Positions 18,655 through 27,430 of a stretch of DNA of 64,000 nucleotides are shown piece by piece. Location of the stretch: assembly GCF_900106975.1 (NCBI RefSeq), contig NZ_FNNU01000003.1, positions 62,001 to 126,000 on the forward strand. Direction: 5' to 3'. A program made the translations under genes and the position numbers. The notes beneath the pieces were generated by a model, which was not told where the DNA came from, ran no database searches, and was given only the letters and a program-made list of their open reading frames with translations. How positions within the stretch are numbered: the first letter of the stretch is position 1; each line of letters begins with the position of its first letter. The stretch comes from Pseudomonas kuykendallii. GTDB taxonomy: Bacteria; Pseudomonadota; Gammaproteobacteria; Pseudomonadales; Pseudomonadaceae.

Positions 18655-20175
18655 ATGGCATTCGACTGGGGCTACTTCCTTTCGCTGTTTTCCCTGCCTT
18701 CCCTGTGGAAGGCGTGCGCCACGGTGATTCAACTCAGCGTGCTGGCCTGGCTGATCGCACTGCCGCTGGGCTTTCTGCTGGCGGCGGCGCGGCAGTCCGC
18801 GCTGGCCTGGTTGCGCCTGCCGGCGGCGGCTTACGTGTTCTTCTTCCGCAGCCTGCCGTTCATCGTCCTGCTGCTGTTCGTCTACAACCTTCCGCTGCTG
18901 GTGCCCGAGGGGCGCGCGTTCTCGGCGCCGTTCCTCGCCGGCCTGATCGCCCTGGTGCTCGGCCAGACCGCCTACATGGCCGACGTGCACAGCCGCGCGC
19001 TGGCGGAGGTGGGCAAGGTCCAGCAGGAGGCCGCCAGCGCCATCGGCCTGAAGCCGCTGACCACGCTGCGCCTGGTGCTGGTGCCGCAGGTGTTGCAGCG
19101 CGTGCTGCCGGCACTGACCGAGCGCTATCTGGCGACCCTCAAGCTGACCTCGCTGGTATCGCTGATCGCCCTGAGCGAGCCGTTGTGGGTCGGTCAGCAG
19201 CTCTATGGCGCCAACCACAAGGTGCTGGAAACCCTGGCCGCCGTCGGCCTGTACTACGTGGCGATGGTGGCCGTGTTCGGCTGGCTGCTGGGCCGCCTGG
19301 AGTGGCGCCGGCAGTTCGTCGTCTACGAAGCGCCGCTGCTCGACGCGGAGCAGTTGCAGACCCTGCGCCGTGGCCTGCCGGCGCTGCATATCCGCGCGGC
19401 GGTCAAGGCTGCCGGCTCACCGGACGCGCTCTGGCTCACGCACATCCACAAGAGCTACGGCAGCCATCCGGTGCTCGACGGGGTGAACCTGCGGGTCCGT
19501 CCCGGCGAGTCGATCGCCCTCCTCGGCCCGCCGGGATCGGGGCGCAGCTCGCTGTTGCGCACGATCAACGGGCTGGAACGCATCGATCAGGGCGAGATCG
19601 TGCTGTTCGGCGAAAGCTACATCCACGCCGGCGACCACATCGGTTCGGCGCAGGTCTCCCGCGGGATGCGACACATCGGCATGCTGTTCGCCGACATCGG
19701 CCTGTTCCCGCATCTCAGCGTGCTCGACAACCTCCTGCTGGTACCGCGCCGGCAGCGCCGCGACGACGACCACGCGCTGCGCCGCCAGGCCTACGCCATG
19801 CTCGACCGCCTCGGCCTGCTGGCGCATGCCGGACGCTTCCCGCAACAACTCGACCACGCGCAGCAGCAACGCGCGGCGCTGGCCCGCGCGCTGCTGCTGA
19901 AACCCGACATCCTGCTGTGCGACGACCCCACCGCGCGGCTCGAGGACCCGGTCGCCGCACGCCAGCTGCTGGACAGCCTGCGCGCACTGACCGAGCAACG
20001 CCTGAGTGTGGTGATCGTCACCGACGACACGGATTTCGCGCTGACCTGCGACCGCGTGGTGATCATGGAGAAGGGCCAGATTCGCGTGGACGGCAACGCG
20101 CAGACGCTACGCCAGAGCAGCGACCCGCTGGTACGCAAGCTGCTCGATATGGATCGGGGTGTGGGGATCGATTGA
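18655..20175 (+). CDS. Polar amino acid-type ABC permease fused to a degenerate ABC ATPase
   Basis: A 506-residue fusion. Residues about 15-220 are a HisM/GlnP-type permease with an intact EAA loop (EAASAIGL, 125-132). Residues about 258-495 are a GlnQ/HisP-type ATP-binding domain. Every catalytic motif of the ATPase half departs from the family: Walker A Lys is Arg 297 (GPPGSGRSS) and the Q-loop Gln is Ala 346. The signature LSGGQ is LDHAQ (399-403), the Walker B catalytic Glu is Asp 424, and the switch His is Asp 457. The reading frame is intact throughout. No solute-binding protein gene is adjacent. It may still import with a partner ATPase, act as a regulator, or be dying. Confidence 0.85.
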   Translation: MAFDWGYFLSLFSLPSLWKACATVIQLSVLAWLIALPLGFLLAAARQSALAWLRLPAAAYVFFFRSLPFIVLLLFVYNLPLLVPEGRAFSAPFLAGLIALVLGQTAYMADVHSRALAEVGKVQQEAASAIGLKPLTTLRLVLVPQVLQRVLPALTERYLATLKLTSLVSLIALSEPLWVGQQLYGANHKVLETLAAVGLYYVAMVAVFGWLLGRLEWRRQFVVYEAPLLDAEQLQTLRRGLPALHIRAAVKAAGSPDALWLTHIHKSYGSHPVLDGVNLRVRPGESIALLGPPGSGRSSLLRTINGLERIDQGEIVLFGESYIHAGDHIGSAQVSRGMRHIGMLFADIGLFPHLSVLDNLLLVPRRQRRDDDHALRRQAYAMLDRLGLLAHAGRFPQQLDHAQQQRAALARALLLKPDILLCDDPTARLEDPVAARQLLDSLRALTEQRLSVVIVTDDTDFALTCDRVVIMEKGQIRVDGNAQTLRQSSDPLVRKLLDMDRGVGID

Positions 20176-20194
20176 TCTGTCGCGGATGCGCAAA

Positions 20195-20216
20195 CGCCGA
20201 AGCACAGGCTTCGGCG
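20195..20216 (+). terminator. Hairpin after the permease-ATPase fusion
   Basis: Perfect 9-bp arms CGCCGAAGC and GCTTCGGCG with a 4-base loop lie 20 bp after the stop, between convergent genes. There is no strong T run. Confidence 0.45.
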
Positions 20217-20252
20217 AAGGCTCGGAGGGTGCGGCGTGGGACGCCGAGGGAT

Positions 20253-20393
20253 TCAGCGTCGCTGGCGGCGGCGCTCTTCGGCCAGGCGGCGCTGTTCTTC
20301 GCTGACCACACGGATCGGCTGCAGGCGGGCGGCGTCATCGGCGCCGAAGAATGCGTTGAGCTGTGCAATCAGACGTTCGAACCAGGTCTTCAT
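20253..20393 (-). CDS. Small basic protein of unknown function (46 aa)
   Basis: A short gene with a strong ribosome site (GAGGAG about 7 bases before ATG 20393). The protein begins with an amphipathic helix (MKTWFERLIAQLNAFFG) and ends in a very basic EEQRRLAEERRRQRR tail. The open frame continues upstream but without family-like sequence, and the ribosome site decides the start. I recognise no domain. It could be a membrane-peripheral or nucleic acid-binding peptide. Confidence 0.55.
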   Translation of the reverse strand: MKTWFERLIAQLNAFFGADDAARLQPIRVVSEEQRRLAEERRRQRR

Positions 20394-20488
20394 ACTTCTC
20401 TCCTCTTGAGCCTGAGCGGGCGGTCGTGGGACCGCCTCGCCAGAGCATAGTCCAACAGCAGGACCGGATGCCGCAAGGGCGCTATCGG

Positions 20489-21787
20489 TCAGCCGTCGGC
20501 TCGTACCCGCCATAATGTGTTACTGGAATCGTCAGCGACCAGCAGCGAGCCATCCGGCAACACCGCCACGCCGACCGGCCGTCCATGCACTTCACCCTTG
20601 GCGGAATCGGCGATGAAGCCGGTCAGGAAGTCCTCCATGGGACCGCTTGGCCTGCCGTCCGTGAACGGCACGAACACCACCTTGTAACCGGACAGCTCGC
20701 TGCGGTTCCACGAGCCGTGCTGGCCGATGAAGGCACCGCCGCGGTACTTCTGCGGAAATGCCTTCTGGGTGTAGAAGGCCAGGCCGAGCGAGGCGGTGTG
20801 CGCCCCCAGCGGCACGTCCGGCACCTGTGTCTTCGCCACCAGGTCCGGGCGCTTGCCGGCCATCCGCGGGTCCTCGTGAGCGCCGAAGTAGGCGTAGGGC
20901 CAACCGTAGAAGGCGCCTTCGCGAACCTCGGTGAGGTAATCCGGGACCAGGTCCTCGCCTAAGTTGTCGCGCTCGTTCACCGCGGTCCACAGCGTCTGGG
21001 TGCCTGGCGCCCAGCCCATGCCGACCGGATTGCGCAGGCCAGACGCGTAGATGCGCTCGCCGCTGCCGTCGGGGTTGATCTCGAGGATGTTGGCGCGGCG
21101 CTGCTCTTCCTGCATGCCGTGCTCGGCGAGGTTGCTGGCCGAACCCACCGAGACGTAGAGCTTGCTGTTGTCGGCATTGGCCAGCAGGTTGCGGGTCCAG
21201 TGATTGTTGTAGCCACCGGCGGGCAGGTCGAGGACCTTCTCGCCCTTGCCGTGGATCTTCTGGTCGCCGGTCTGGTACGGGTAGCGCCACAGCGAATCGG
21301 TGTTGGCGACGTAGAACCAGTTCCCTACCACCTGCATGCCCAGCGGCTGGTTGAGGTTTTCCAGGAAGCTCACGCGCAGCTCCGGCTGGCCGTCGCCATC
21401 GCTGTCGCGGAACAGGGTGATGCGGTTGGCGCTGCGCCCGAGGTTCTGCGAACCCAGCTTGCCCTCCTGCGCGGCTTCGCCTTTCTCCGCCGCGGACTTC
21501 AGCTCGGTGTTGGCTTCGGCCACCAGCACGTCGCCGTTCGGCGTGACATAGATCCAGCGCGGGTTGCGCAGCCCGTCGGCGTACTTGCTGACGCTGAAGC
21601 CGGCGGGCGCCCTGGGCGTCGCGCCCTCCTTCCAGCCGACGACCTTGCTGTAGTTCTTCACCTTGTGGGCCGGGTCCGGGGCCGGCAGCGTGGCCTGGTT
21701 GGCGGCCTGGGCGCTTCCGGCCACGGCGAAGGCGGCGAACAGCAGGGTTCCGTAGCGGATGGAGCGGTCTTCTTGCAGCGCGGACAT
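20489..21787 (-). CDS. PQQ-dependent sugar (sorbosone) dehydrogenase-like beta-propeller, secreted
   Basis: A 432-residue periplasmic protein of the glucose/sorbosone dehydrogenase family (soluble GDH-like propeller). A hydrophobic signal segment (about 13-28, AGSAQA) precedes the mature part. Conserved blocks are FSVSKYADGLRNPRWIYVTPNGDVLVAE, then NNHWTRNLL, YASGLRNPVGMGW and GQHGSWNRSELSGYKVVFVPF. These positions carry the catalytic histidine and the PQQ/calcium-site residues in the family. The real substrate cannot be told from sequence; many members act on unknown sugars or aldehydes. It appears monocistronic. Confidence 0.8.
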   Translation of the reverse strand: MSALQEDRSIRYGTLLFAAFAVAGSAQAANQATLPAPDPAHKVKNYSKVVGWKEGATPRAPAGFSVSKYADGLRNPRWIYVTPNGDVLVAEANTELKSAAEKGEAAQEGKLGSQNLGRSANRITLFRDSDGDGQPELRVSFLENLNQPLGMQVVGNWFYVANTDSLWRYPYQTGDQKIHGKGEKVLDLPAGGYNNHWTRNLLANADNSKLYVSVGSASNLAEHGMQEEQRRANILEINPDGSGERIYASGLRNPVGMGWAPGTQTLWTAVNERDNLGEDLVPDYLTEVREGAFYGWPYAYFGAHEDPRMAGKRPDLVAKTQVPDVPLGAHTASLGLAFYTQKAFPQKYRGGAFIGQHGSWNRSELSGYKVVFVPFTDGRPSGPMEDFLTGFIADSAKGEVHGRPVGVAVLPDGSLLVADDSSNTLWRVRADG

Positions 21788-21931
21788 AGGCCGGAATCCT
21801 TCAACTGAACGGGCGGGCGTTAAAGGATCGACCGGGGGGCTTTCGGCTAAGTTCAGCCCGCGTCGACGTTCAGCCAGGAAGGATGTAACGCGATTTGAGC
21901 GAGCCGGCGGACACCGCTCCGGGGTGTTTCC

Positions 21932-22795
21932 TCACGCCAACGGCACCCGCAACCGCTCCGCCAGCCAGGGCAGCACCGCCTCGCAGGGCAGCTCGACCTT
22001 GGCGGTCAGCAGCTCGTCGGCGCGGGTCTTGCCAAGGTTCACCGCGACCAGGGGCTTGCCCTGGCGGACGATTTCCCGGCACAGCCGAAAGCTCGAATAG
22101 GTCATCAGCGAGGACCCGATCACCAGCATGCCGGCGGCGCGCTGCACCGCGTCCCAGGCGGCCTGCGCGGTGGCCGGCGCGACGTTGTCGCCGAAGAACA
22201 CCACGTCCGGCTTGAGCCGGTCGCCGCCGCAGGCGGGGCACAGCGGCACCCGGAAGTCGGCCAGGTGATCCTCGGCCAGCAGCGTGTCGCCATCCGGCGC
22301 CTGCACCGCGTCGACCTCCCGCAGGTGGGGGTTCAACGTTTCCAGCTGCACCTGCACCCGGTCGCGGCGCAGCCGCTCGCCGCAATCCAGACAGACCACC
22401 CAGGCCAGGTTGCCGTGCAGCTCGATGAGCTGGCGGTGTCCCGCCGCCTCGTGCAGGCCATCGACATTCTGGGTGATCAGCCCGTCGAGGCGCCCGCCGC
22501 GCTCCAGGGCGAACAGCGCGCGGTGCGTGGCATTCGGTTCGGCACGCCGCACCCGCGGCCAGCCGAGCATCGCCCGCGCCCAGTAGCGCCGTCGCCCCGC
22601 CGCCGAGGTGACGAATTCCTGGTGCATCATCGGCGCGCTGCCTCGCCGCACGCCCTCCGCGTCGCGGTAGTCGGGAATGCCCGAGGCGACGCTGATCCCG
22701 GCGCCGGTGACGACCAGCAACGGGGTTTCGGCGAGCAGCTCGCCGAGCGTGTGCAGCGCTTCATCGTGATGCGGACGGGCCGCTGGCTGGTCCAT
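21932..22795 (-). CDS. Sir2-family NAD-dependent deacylase
   Basis: A 287-residue sirtuin that removes acyl groups from lysines at the expense of NAD. Visible are GAGIS (31-35) with SGIPDYRD, TQNVDGLHEAAG (108-119), catalytic His 127 in ELHGN, and the zinc site Cys135/138/186/189. FFGDNVAP and GSSLMTYSSFRL come next. An insertion of about 45 residues between the cysteine pairs is larger than in CobB and recalls the SIR4-like/plant-type class II sirtuins. Its start is 2 bp after the LysR stop, so it is the second gene of that operon. Targets are unknown. Confidence 0.9.
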   Translation of the reverse strand: MDQPAARPHHDEALHTLGELLAETPLLVVTGAGISVASGIPDYRDAEGVRRGSAPMMHQEFVTSAAGRRRYWARAMLGWPRVRRAEPNATHRALFALERGGRLDGLITQNVDGLHEAAGHRQLIELHGNLAWVVCLDCGERLRRDRVQVQLETLNPHLREVDAVQAPDGDTLLAEDHLADFRVPLCPACGGDRLKPDVVFFGDNVAPATAQAAWDAVQRAAGMLVIGSSLMTYSSFRLCREIVRQGKPLVAVNLGKTRADELLTAKVELPCEAVLPWLAERLRVPLA

Positions 22796-22797
22796 GT

Positions 22798-23703
22798 TCA
22801 GGCCGCCGTGCTGCGGGCGATGTCGAGGTCCGCCGACGGCGCCGCCGACGCGCCTTCCTGCAGCGCCACCCAGGCCCGCAGGTTCGGCCCGAGCATGTCC
22901 CTGCGCCACATCAGCCAGGTGCTGGAGGTGTCGAACGGCGCCGCCAGGGCATGCACGTCGACACCCTCGCGGCCGGGCATGCTGTCGAGCATCGAGCGCG
23001 ACATCATCGCCACGCCACCGCCGGCGATCACGCAGGCCAGCATGCTGTGGTAGGACTCGATTTCCATCACCCGGCCCATCGGCGCGCGCGAAGCGGCGTA
23101 CCAGCCCTCCAGGCGCCGGCGATAGGCGCAGCGCGAGCGGAAGGTGTACACCGCCTCGCCCGCCACGTCGCGGGCGCAGCGCACCGGCGCATGGCCGGCG
23201 GCGGTGACCAGCACCATCTGTTCCTGCAGCAGCTCGATCCCGTCGAGCTCGCTGTAGTCCAGCGGGCCGTCGACCAGCGCGGCGCCGAGACGACCGTCGA
23301 TCAGACCCTCGACCAGATCGCCGCTGGTCATGGTCTGAACCTGCAGGTTCACCTCGGGATAGGCGCGGTGGTAGCGCGCGAGCATCGCCGGCAGATGGAT
23401 CGCCGCCGTGCTGTACATCGAGCCGATGATGAAATCGCCGCAGGGCTCGCCGCCGCGCAGCGCCGCCTCCGCCTCGGCATGCAGCGCGAACAGGCGTTCG
23501 GCGTAGCTCTGCAGGATCTTCCCCGGCCCCGACAGCTGCAGGCGCTGGCGCTCGCGCAGGAAGAGTTCGACGCCCAGCGAATCCTCCAGCTGACGCAGGC
23601 GGGTGGAGAGGTTCGAGGGCACGCGGTTCATGCGCAGCGCCGCCTTGGCGATGGAGCCTTCCTCGGCCACCGCCTGGAAAATACGCAGTTGACTCAGTTC
23701 CAT
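22798..23703 (-). CDS. LysR-family transcriptional regulator
   Basis: A 301-residue LysR regulator with an N-terminal winged helix (MELSQLRIFQAVAEEGSIAKAA, then RVPSNLSTRLRQLEDSLGVELF). The C-terminal effector-binding domain has about two periplasmic-binding-protein-like lobes. The NRVPSNLSTRLRQLE wording is typical of the CysB-like/YbeF-DmlR group. The start at 23703 gives the canonical N-terminus; ten further upstream codons are not family-like. It is divergent from the YbfB-type MFS gene, with a near-perfect 15-bp palindrome between them, and is followed by the sirtuin gene. Confidence 0.9.
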   Translation of the reverse strand: MELSQLRIFQAVAEEGSIAKAALRMNRVPSNLSTRLRQLEDSLGVELFLRERQRLQLSGPGKILQSYAERLFALHAEAEAALRGGEPCGDFIIGSMYSTAAIHLPAMLARYHRAYPEVNLQVQTMTSGDLVEGLIDGRLGAALVDGPLDYSELDGIELLQEQMVLVTAAGHAPVRCARDVAGEAVYTFRSRCAYRRRLEGWYAASRAPMGRVMEIESYHSMLACVIAGGGVAMMSRSMLDSMPGREGVDVHALAAPFDTSSTWLMWRRDMLGPNLRAWVALQEGASAAPSADLDIARSTAA

Positions 23704-23726
23704 GCACGTCGCTCCACGACAATCCA

Positions 23727-23741
23727 TTCTCAAATTGTGAA
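23727..23741. promoter_or_regulatory. Candidate LysR operator palindrome
   Basis: TTCTCAAATTGTGAA is a 15-bp inverted repeat with one mismatch, lying 24 bp upstream of the LysR start and 82 bp upstream of the divergent MFS start. It fits the T-N11-A pattern of LysR-family sites in an AT-rich divergent promoter. Confidence 0.55.
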
Positions 23742-23822
23742 CAAGTGATTCTTTATTATTCGTTTTTTATGAAGATGTCAAAGCCCTATGATCGAATCCA
23801 GAAACCTGAACTGGAGCCGCAC

Positions 23823-24992
23823 ATGCCCCCTCTCGTCCGCATCCTCGCCAGCGTGCTGGCACTCATCGTGGCCATGGGCGTCGGTCGTTTCGCACTCACG
23901 CCCCAGCTTCCGCACCTGATCGCCGAAGGCCAGGTCGACCTCACCGGTGCCGGGCTGATCGCCGCCGCCAACTACCTCGGCTACCTGGTCGGCGCACTCG
24001 ACGCCCTCTACGCCGCCTCGCCGCGCCGCGCCAGACAGCGCCTGATCGGCGGGCTCTGGGCCTGCGTCGCCATCACCCTGATGTCGGCCCTCGGCCACGG
24101 CCTCTGGGCCCACGCGATCCTGCGTTTCGCCGCCGGCGTTGCCAGCGCCTGGGTGCTGGTGGTGCTCACCTCCGCCGCCAGCCAGCTCGCGGTGCAGGCC
24201 GGCAAGGCGCACTGGGGCGGTCTGATCTTCACCGGGCCGAGCATCGGCGTGCTGATCACCGGGCTGGTGGCGCTGGGCATGAACCTGCACGGGCAGAATT
24301 CCTCGGCGCTGTGGCTGGCCTACGGCGTGATCGCGCTGGTGCTGGCCGCCATCGCCCAGCCGCTGATACCGATGCCGCAAACCCCGCCGCCGATACCCGC
24401 CGGCTCGGACGGCAAGCGCCATCGCGCGTTCTATGCGTTGCTCGGCGCCTACACCCTGGTCGGTGCCGGCTACATCATCCCGGCGACCTTCCTCTCGCAG
24501 ATGGCCGCCAGCCGCTTCCACGGGCAATGGCAGGCCGACCTGTTCTGGCCGGCCTTCGGCCTGATCGCCACTGTCGGCGTGCTGCTGGTCGCCTTCCGCA
24601 AACCCACACCCGGCGGCACCGGGCGCTGGCTGATCGGCGCGCTCTGGCTGCAGGCCGCCGGCGTGCTCGCCTGCCTGTTCCCCGGCATGAGCGGCCTGGC
24701 ACTGGGCGTGGCATTGTGCGGCGGGCCGTTCCTCGCCGGGATGCTGCTCGTGATGCAGTACGCCCGCGAACTCGACCCGCACGGCCATGCGCGCAACGTC
24801 GGCATCCTCACCGCCGGCTTCGCCGTCGGCCAGTTGAGCGGCCCGCTGATCGCGGCGCTCAGCAGCCACTTCAGCGGTGGTCTGCAGGCGGCGCTGGGCG
24901 TGGCCTGCGCGGCGATGGTGACGGCTGGCCTGCTGATGCTGCCGCCGGTGCGCGAGCAGCGCCGACTCGGGCAACTGGCGGCCGAGCGCTAG
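23823..24992 (+). CDS. YbfB/YjiJ-family MFS transporter
   Basis: A 389-residue transporter with about 12 helices. It has the family N-terminus (GVGRFALTPQLPHLIAEG) and helix pair (AANYLGYLVGAL), unlike the common sugar-porter motifs. Members are inferred exporters of unknown substrates. The ATG at 23823 has GGAG eight bases upstream; the open frame extends 26 codons earlier but lacks similarity. Its position opposite a LysR regulator suggests that this regulator controls it. Confidence 0.85.
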   Translation: MPPLVRILASVLALIVAMGVGRFALTPQLPHLIAEGQVDLTGAGLIAAANYLGYLVGALDALYAASPRRARQRLIGGLWACVAITLMSALGHGLWAHAILRFAAGVASAWVLVVLTSAASQLAVQAGKAHWGGLIFTGPSIGVLITGLVALGMNLHGQNSSALWLAYGVIALVLAAIAQPLIPMPQTPPPIPAGSDGKRHRAFYALLGAYTLVGAGYIIPATFLSQMAASRFHGQWQADLFWPAFGLIATVGVLLVAFRKPTPGGTGRWLIGALWLQAAGVLACLFPGMSGLALGVALCGGPFLAGMLLVMQYARELDPHGHARNVGILTAGFAVGQLSGPLIAALSSHFSGGLQAALGVACAAMVTAGLLMLPPVREQRRLGQLAAER

Positions 24993-25004
24993 TTGAACAC
25001 CGCT

Positions 25005-25540
25005 GGTGCGCACGGCGCACCCTACGCAGGCCCGTGCACCACGCATTCCGTAGGGTGCGCCTGACGGCGAAAGCCGAGCCGCGCACCAACAGGCAACCGG
25101 CGCCATGCATTCCGTAGGGTGCGCCGCGCGCACCGATGGCGGTGAAAGCCGAGCCGCGCACCAGCAGGCAGCCCGCGCGCCACGCATTCCGTAGGGTGCG
25201 CCGCGCGCACCGATGGCGGCGAAAGCCGAGCCACACACCAGCAGGCAGCCGGAGCCCGCGCATCTCGTAGGGTGCGCCGCGCGCACCGATAACGGCGAAA
25301 GCCGAGCCGCCACCAGCAAGCAACCGGCGCCACGCATTCCGTAGGGTGCGCCGCGCGCACCGATGGCGGCGAAAGCCGAGCCGCGCATCAGCAGGCAGCC
25401 GGCGCCCGCGCAACTCGTAGGGTGCGCCGCGCGCACCGATGGCGGTGAAGGCTGAGCCGCGCACCAGCAGGCAGCCGGAGCCCGCGCAACTCGTAGGGTG
25501 CGCCGCGCGCACCGATGGCAGTGAAGGCTGAGCCGCGCGA
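25005..25540. repeat. Tandem array of about 76-bp CGTAGGGTGCGCC units
   Basis: Seven units begin CGTAGGGTGCGCC at 25049, 25113, 25190, 25266, 25340, 25416 and 25492, with spacings of 64, 77, 76, 74, 76 and 76 bp. An inverted head (GCGCACCCTACG) sits at about 25014-25026. Within each unit GGTGCGCCGCGCGCACC forms a hairpin, followed by a conserved tail (GAAAGCCGAGCCGCGCACCAGCAGGCAGCC). Internal units differ at only a few positions, so recent tandem duplication is likely. The array fills the space between the convergent MFS and aceK genes and shows no convincing coding function. Confidence 0.9.
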
Positions 25541-25559
25541 AACGCGCTTGCACCCGGAC

Positions 25560-27284
25560 TCAACCCGCAGCGAGTGCCTTGCGCCGGTAGGGGAAGACGT
25601 CGATCACCTTGCCTTCGCGAATCGCGCTCTGCAGGCTCTTCCAGTAGTCGGCGTCGTACAGGTCGCCGTGCAGCTTGGCGAACAGGCGGCGCTGGGCCAG
25701 GTCGACGAACAGGAAGCGCGGAAACTCCTCGGGAAAGACGTCGTGCGGGCCCACCGAATACCAGGGTTCGGCGGACATCTCGTCCTCCGGGTAGCGCGGC
25801 GGCGGGATGTGCCGGAAGTTCACCTCGGTGAGGAAGCTGATCTCGTCGTAGTCGTAGAACACCACGCGGCCGTGGCGGGTGACGCCGAAGTTCTTCAGCA
25901 GCATGTCGCCGGGAAAGATGTTCGCCGCCGCCAGTTGCTTGATCGCCAGCCCGTAATCCTCCAGCGCGTGCAGCACCTGCGCCTCGCTGGCGTTCTCCAG
26001 GTAGAGGTTCAGCGGGATCATCCGGCGCTCGGTCCAGCAGTGCCGCACCAGCACGGTGTCGCCCTGCACCTCGACGGTGGACGGCGCGACCTCGAGCAGC
26101 TCGGCCAGGCATTCCGGCTCGAACTTGGAGAGCGGGAAGCGGAAGTCGGAGAACTCCTGGGTATCGGCCATCCGTCCCACCCGGTCGACACTCTTCACCA
26201 GCCGGTACTTCTCGATCACCGTGGCGTGGTCGACGCTCTTCGACGGCGAGAAACGGTCCTTGATGATCTTGAATACGGTGTTGAAGCCGGTCAGCGTGAA
26301 CACGCTCATCACCATGCCGCGCACGCCCGGCGCCATCACGAAGCGGTCGTCGGTGGTCGCCAGATGGCCGATCAGCGCGCGATAGAATTCCGACTTGCCG
26401 TGCTTGTAGAAGCCGATCGAGGTGTACAGCTCGGCGATGTGCTTGCCCGGCAGGATGCGCTTGAGGAAGCCGACGAACTCCGCCGGGATCGCCACGTCGA
26501 CCATGAAATAGGTACGCGTGAAGGAGAAGATGATCGAGACTTCCGCCTCGTCGGTGATCAGCACATCGGCCTGGATGCCGAGCCCTTCGCGGTTGAGCAG
26601 CGGGATCACCAGCGGCCATTGCTCGTCGCGGGTGTAGAGGCGCCCGACCAGATAGGCGCCCTTGTTGCGGTAGAGCACCGAAGAGAACAGCTCCACGGTC
26701 AGCGCCGGGTCCTTGCATACCCAGTCCGGCAGCGACGCGCGCAACTGCGCCTCCATGCGCTGCAGATCGCCGGCCGGGTCGGCGTAGGGCACGTCGAAGG
26801 CGTAGTCGGCGAACAGCTGGGCGAGCATTTCGTCCAGCTTGCCGTGCGGCCGGTAGGTGCGCGTCTGCACCGCGCGCTCCTGGCCGCGCAGCGACGGGCG
26901 CGTGGTGTGGACGAACATGGTGCCGTCGCTGATGCAGTCGTGGCTGAACAGGTTGCAGAAGATCGAGTTGAACCAGGTTTCCGCCAGTTCGTCGTCGAAG
27001 CGCAGGTTGATCAACGCGATGTAGGCGCTCTTCACCAGCGGCCAGGCCTGCACGTCCAGCAGCACCTGCGCATCGAACGCCTGCGGCAGGCGTTGCGCCG
27101 TCTCGGCGACCTTTTCCTCGTACAGCGCGATCCGCGCGGCCGAGGCGCGCTGCGCCTCCTGCCACTGCGCCTGCTCGAAACGTGCGCGGGCGCCGTCGGT
27201 GATCTGGCGGAAATGCTCACGGTAATCGTCGAAACCCTCGAGGATCGCGCGGGCGATGTCAGCGGCCGGCCATTGCTGCGCCAT
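25560..27284 (-). CDS. aceK: Isocitrate dehydrogenase kinase/phosphatase
   Basis: A 574-residue bifunctional enzyme that phosphorylates and dephosphorylates isocitrate dehydrogenase. It switches carbon between the TCA cycle and glyoxylate bypass during growth on acetate or fatty acids. The regulatory N-terminal half contains [13 protein letters not shown]. The kinase half has the AceK-specific nucleotide loop [16 protein letters not shown] (about 316-331), FKIIKDRF, and the catalytic segment [21 protein letters not shown]. Length and sequence fit aceK along the whole frame. No aceA or aceB lies nearby, which is normal in pseudomonads. Confidence 0.95.
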   Translation of the reverse strand: MAQQWPAADIARAILEGFDDYREHFRQITDGARARFEQAQWQEAQRASAARIALYEEKVAETAQRLPQAFDAQVLLDVQAWPLVKSAYIALINLRFDDELAETWFNSIFCNLFSHDCISDGTMFVHTTRPSLRGQERAVQTRTYRPHGKLDEMLAQLFADYAFDVPYADPAGDLQRMEAQLRASLPDWVCKDPALTVELFSSVLYRNKGAYLVGRLYTRDEQWPLVIPLLNREGLGIQADVLITDEAEVSIIFSFTRTYFMVDVAIPAEFVGFLKRILPGKHIAELYTSIGFYKHGKSEFYRALIGHLATTDDRFVMAPGVRGMVMSVFTLTGFNTVFKIIKDRFSPSKSVDHATVIEKYRLVKSVDRVGRMADTQEFSDFRFPLSKFEPECLAELLEVAPSTVEVQGDTVLVRHCWTERRMIPLNLYLENASEAQVLHALEDYGLAIKQLAAANIFPGDMLLKNFGVTRHGRVVFYDYDEISFLTEVNFRHIPPPRYPEDEMSAEPWYSVGPHDVFPEEFPRFLFVDLAQRRLFAKLHGDLYDADYWKSLQSAIREGKVIDVFPYRRKALAAG

Positions 27285-27384
27285 GGAGAAAGTCCCTGCG
27301 GTGAAAGGTAGTGCCGAGCTTAGTCAGTGGCCGGAGGAAGCGAAAGCCGCTGGCGAGCCGGACCGTCCGCCTAATGGCGAACGG

Positions 27385-27403
27385 CCCCACGGACTGCGTG
27401 GGG
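27385..27403. terminator. GC-rich hairpin downstream of the di-heme gene
   Basis: Arms CCCCACG and CGTGGGG with a 5-base loop lie just downstream of the di-heme oxidoreductase stop on the minus strand, upstream of aceK. There is no long T run. Confidence 0.4.
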
Positions 27404-27430
27404 GCCTGGCCGCGAGGAGACTCGCCAGAA

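Noticed and set aside
25005-25540. Possible CRISPR array
   Set aside because: Units are about 76 bp and similar over their whole length; there are no unique spacers and no cas genes.
24871-27165. Long minus-strand frames running from aceK through the repeat array, with repeated peptides
   Set aside because: The repeated peptides come from the 76-bp DNA repeat in whichever frame is open; aceK itself is in another frame with full family similarity.
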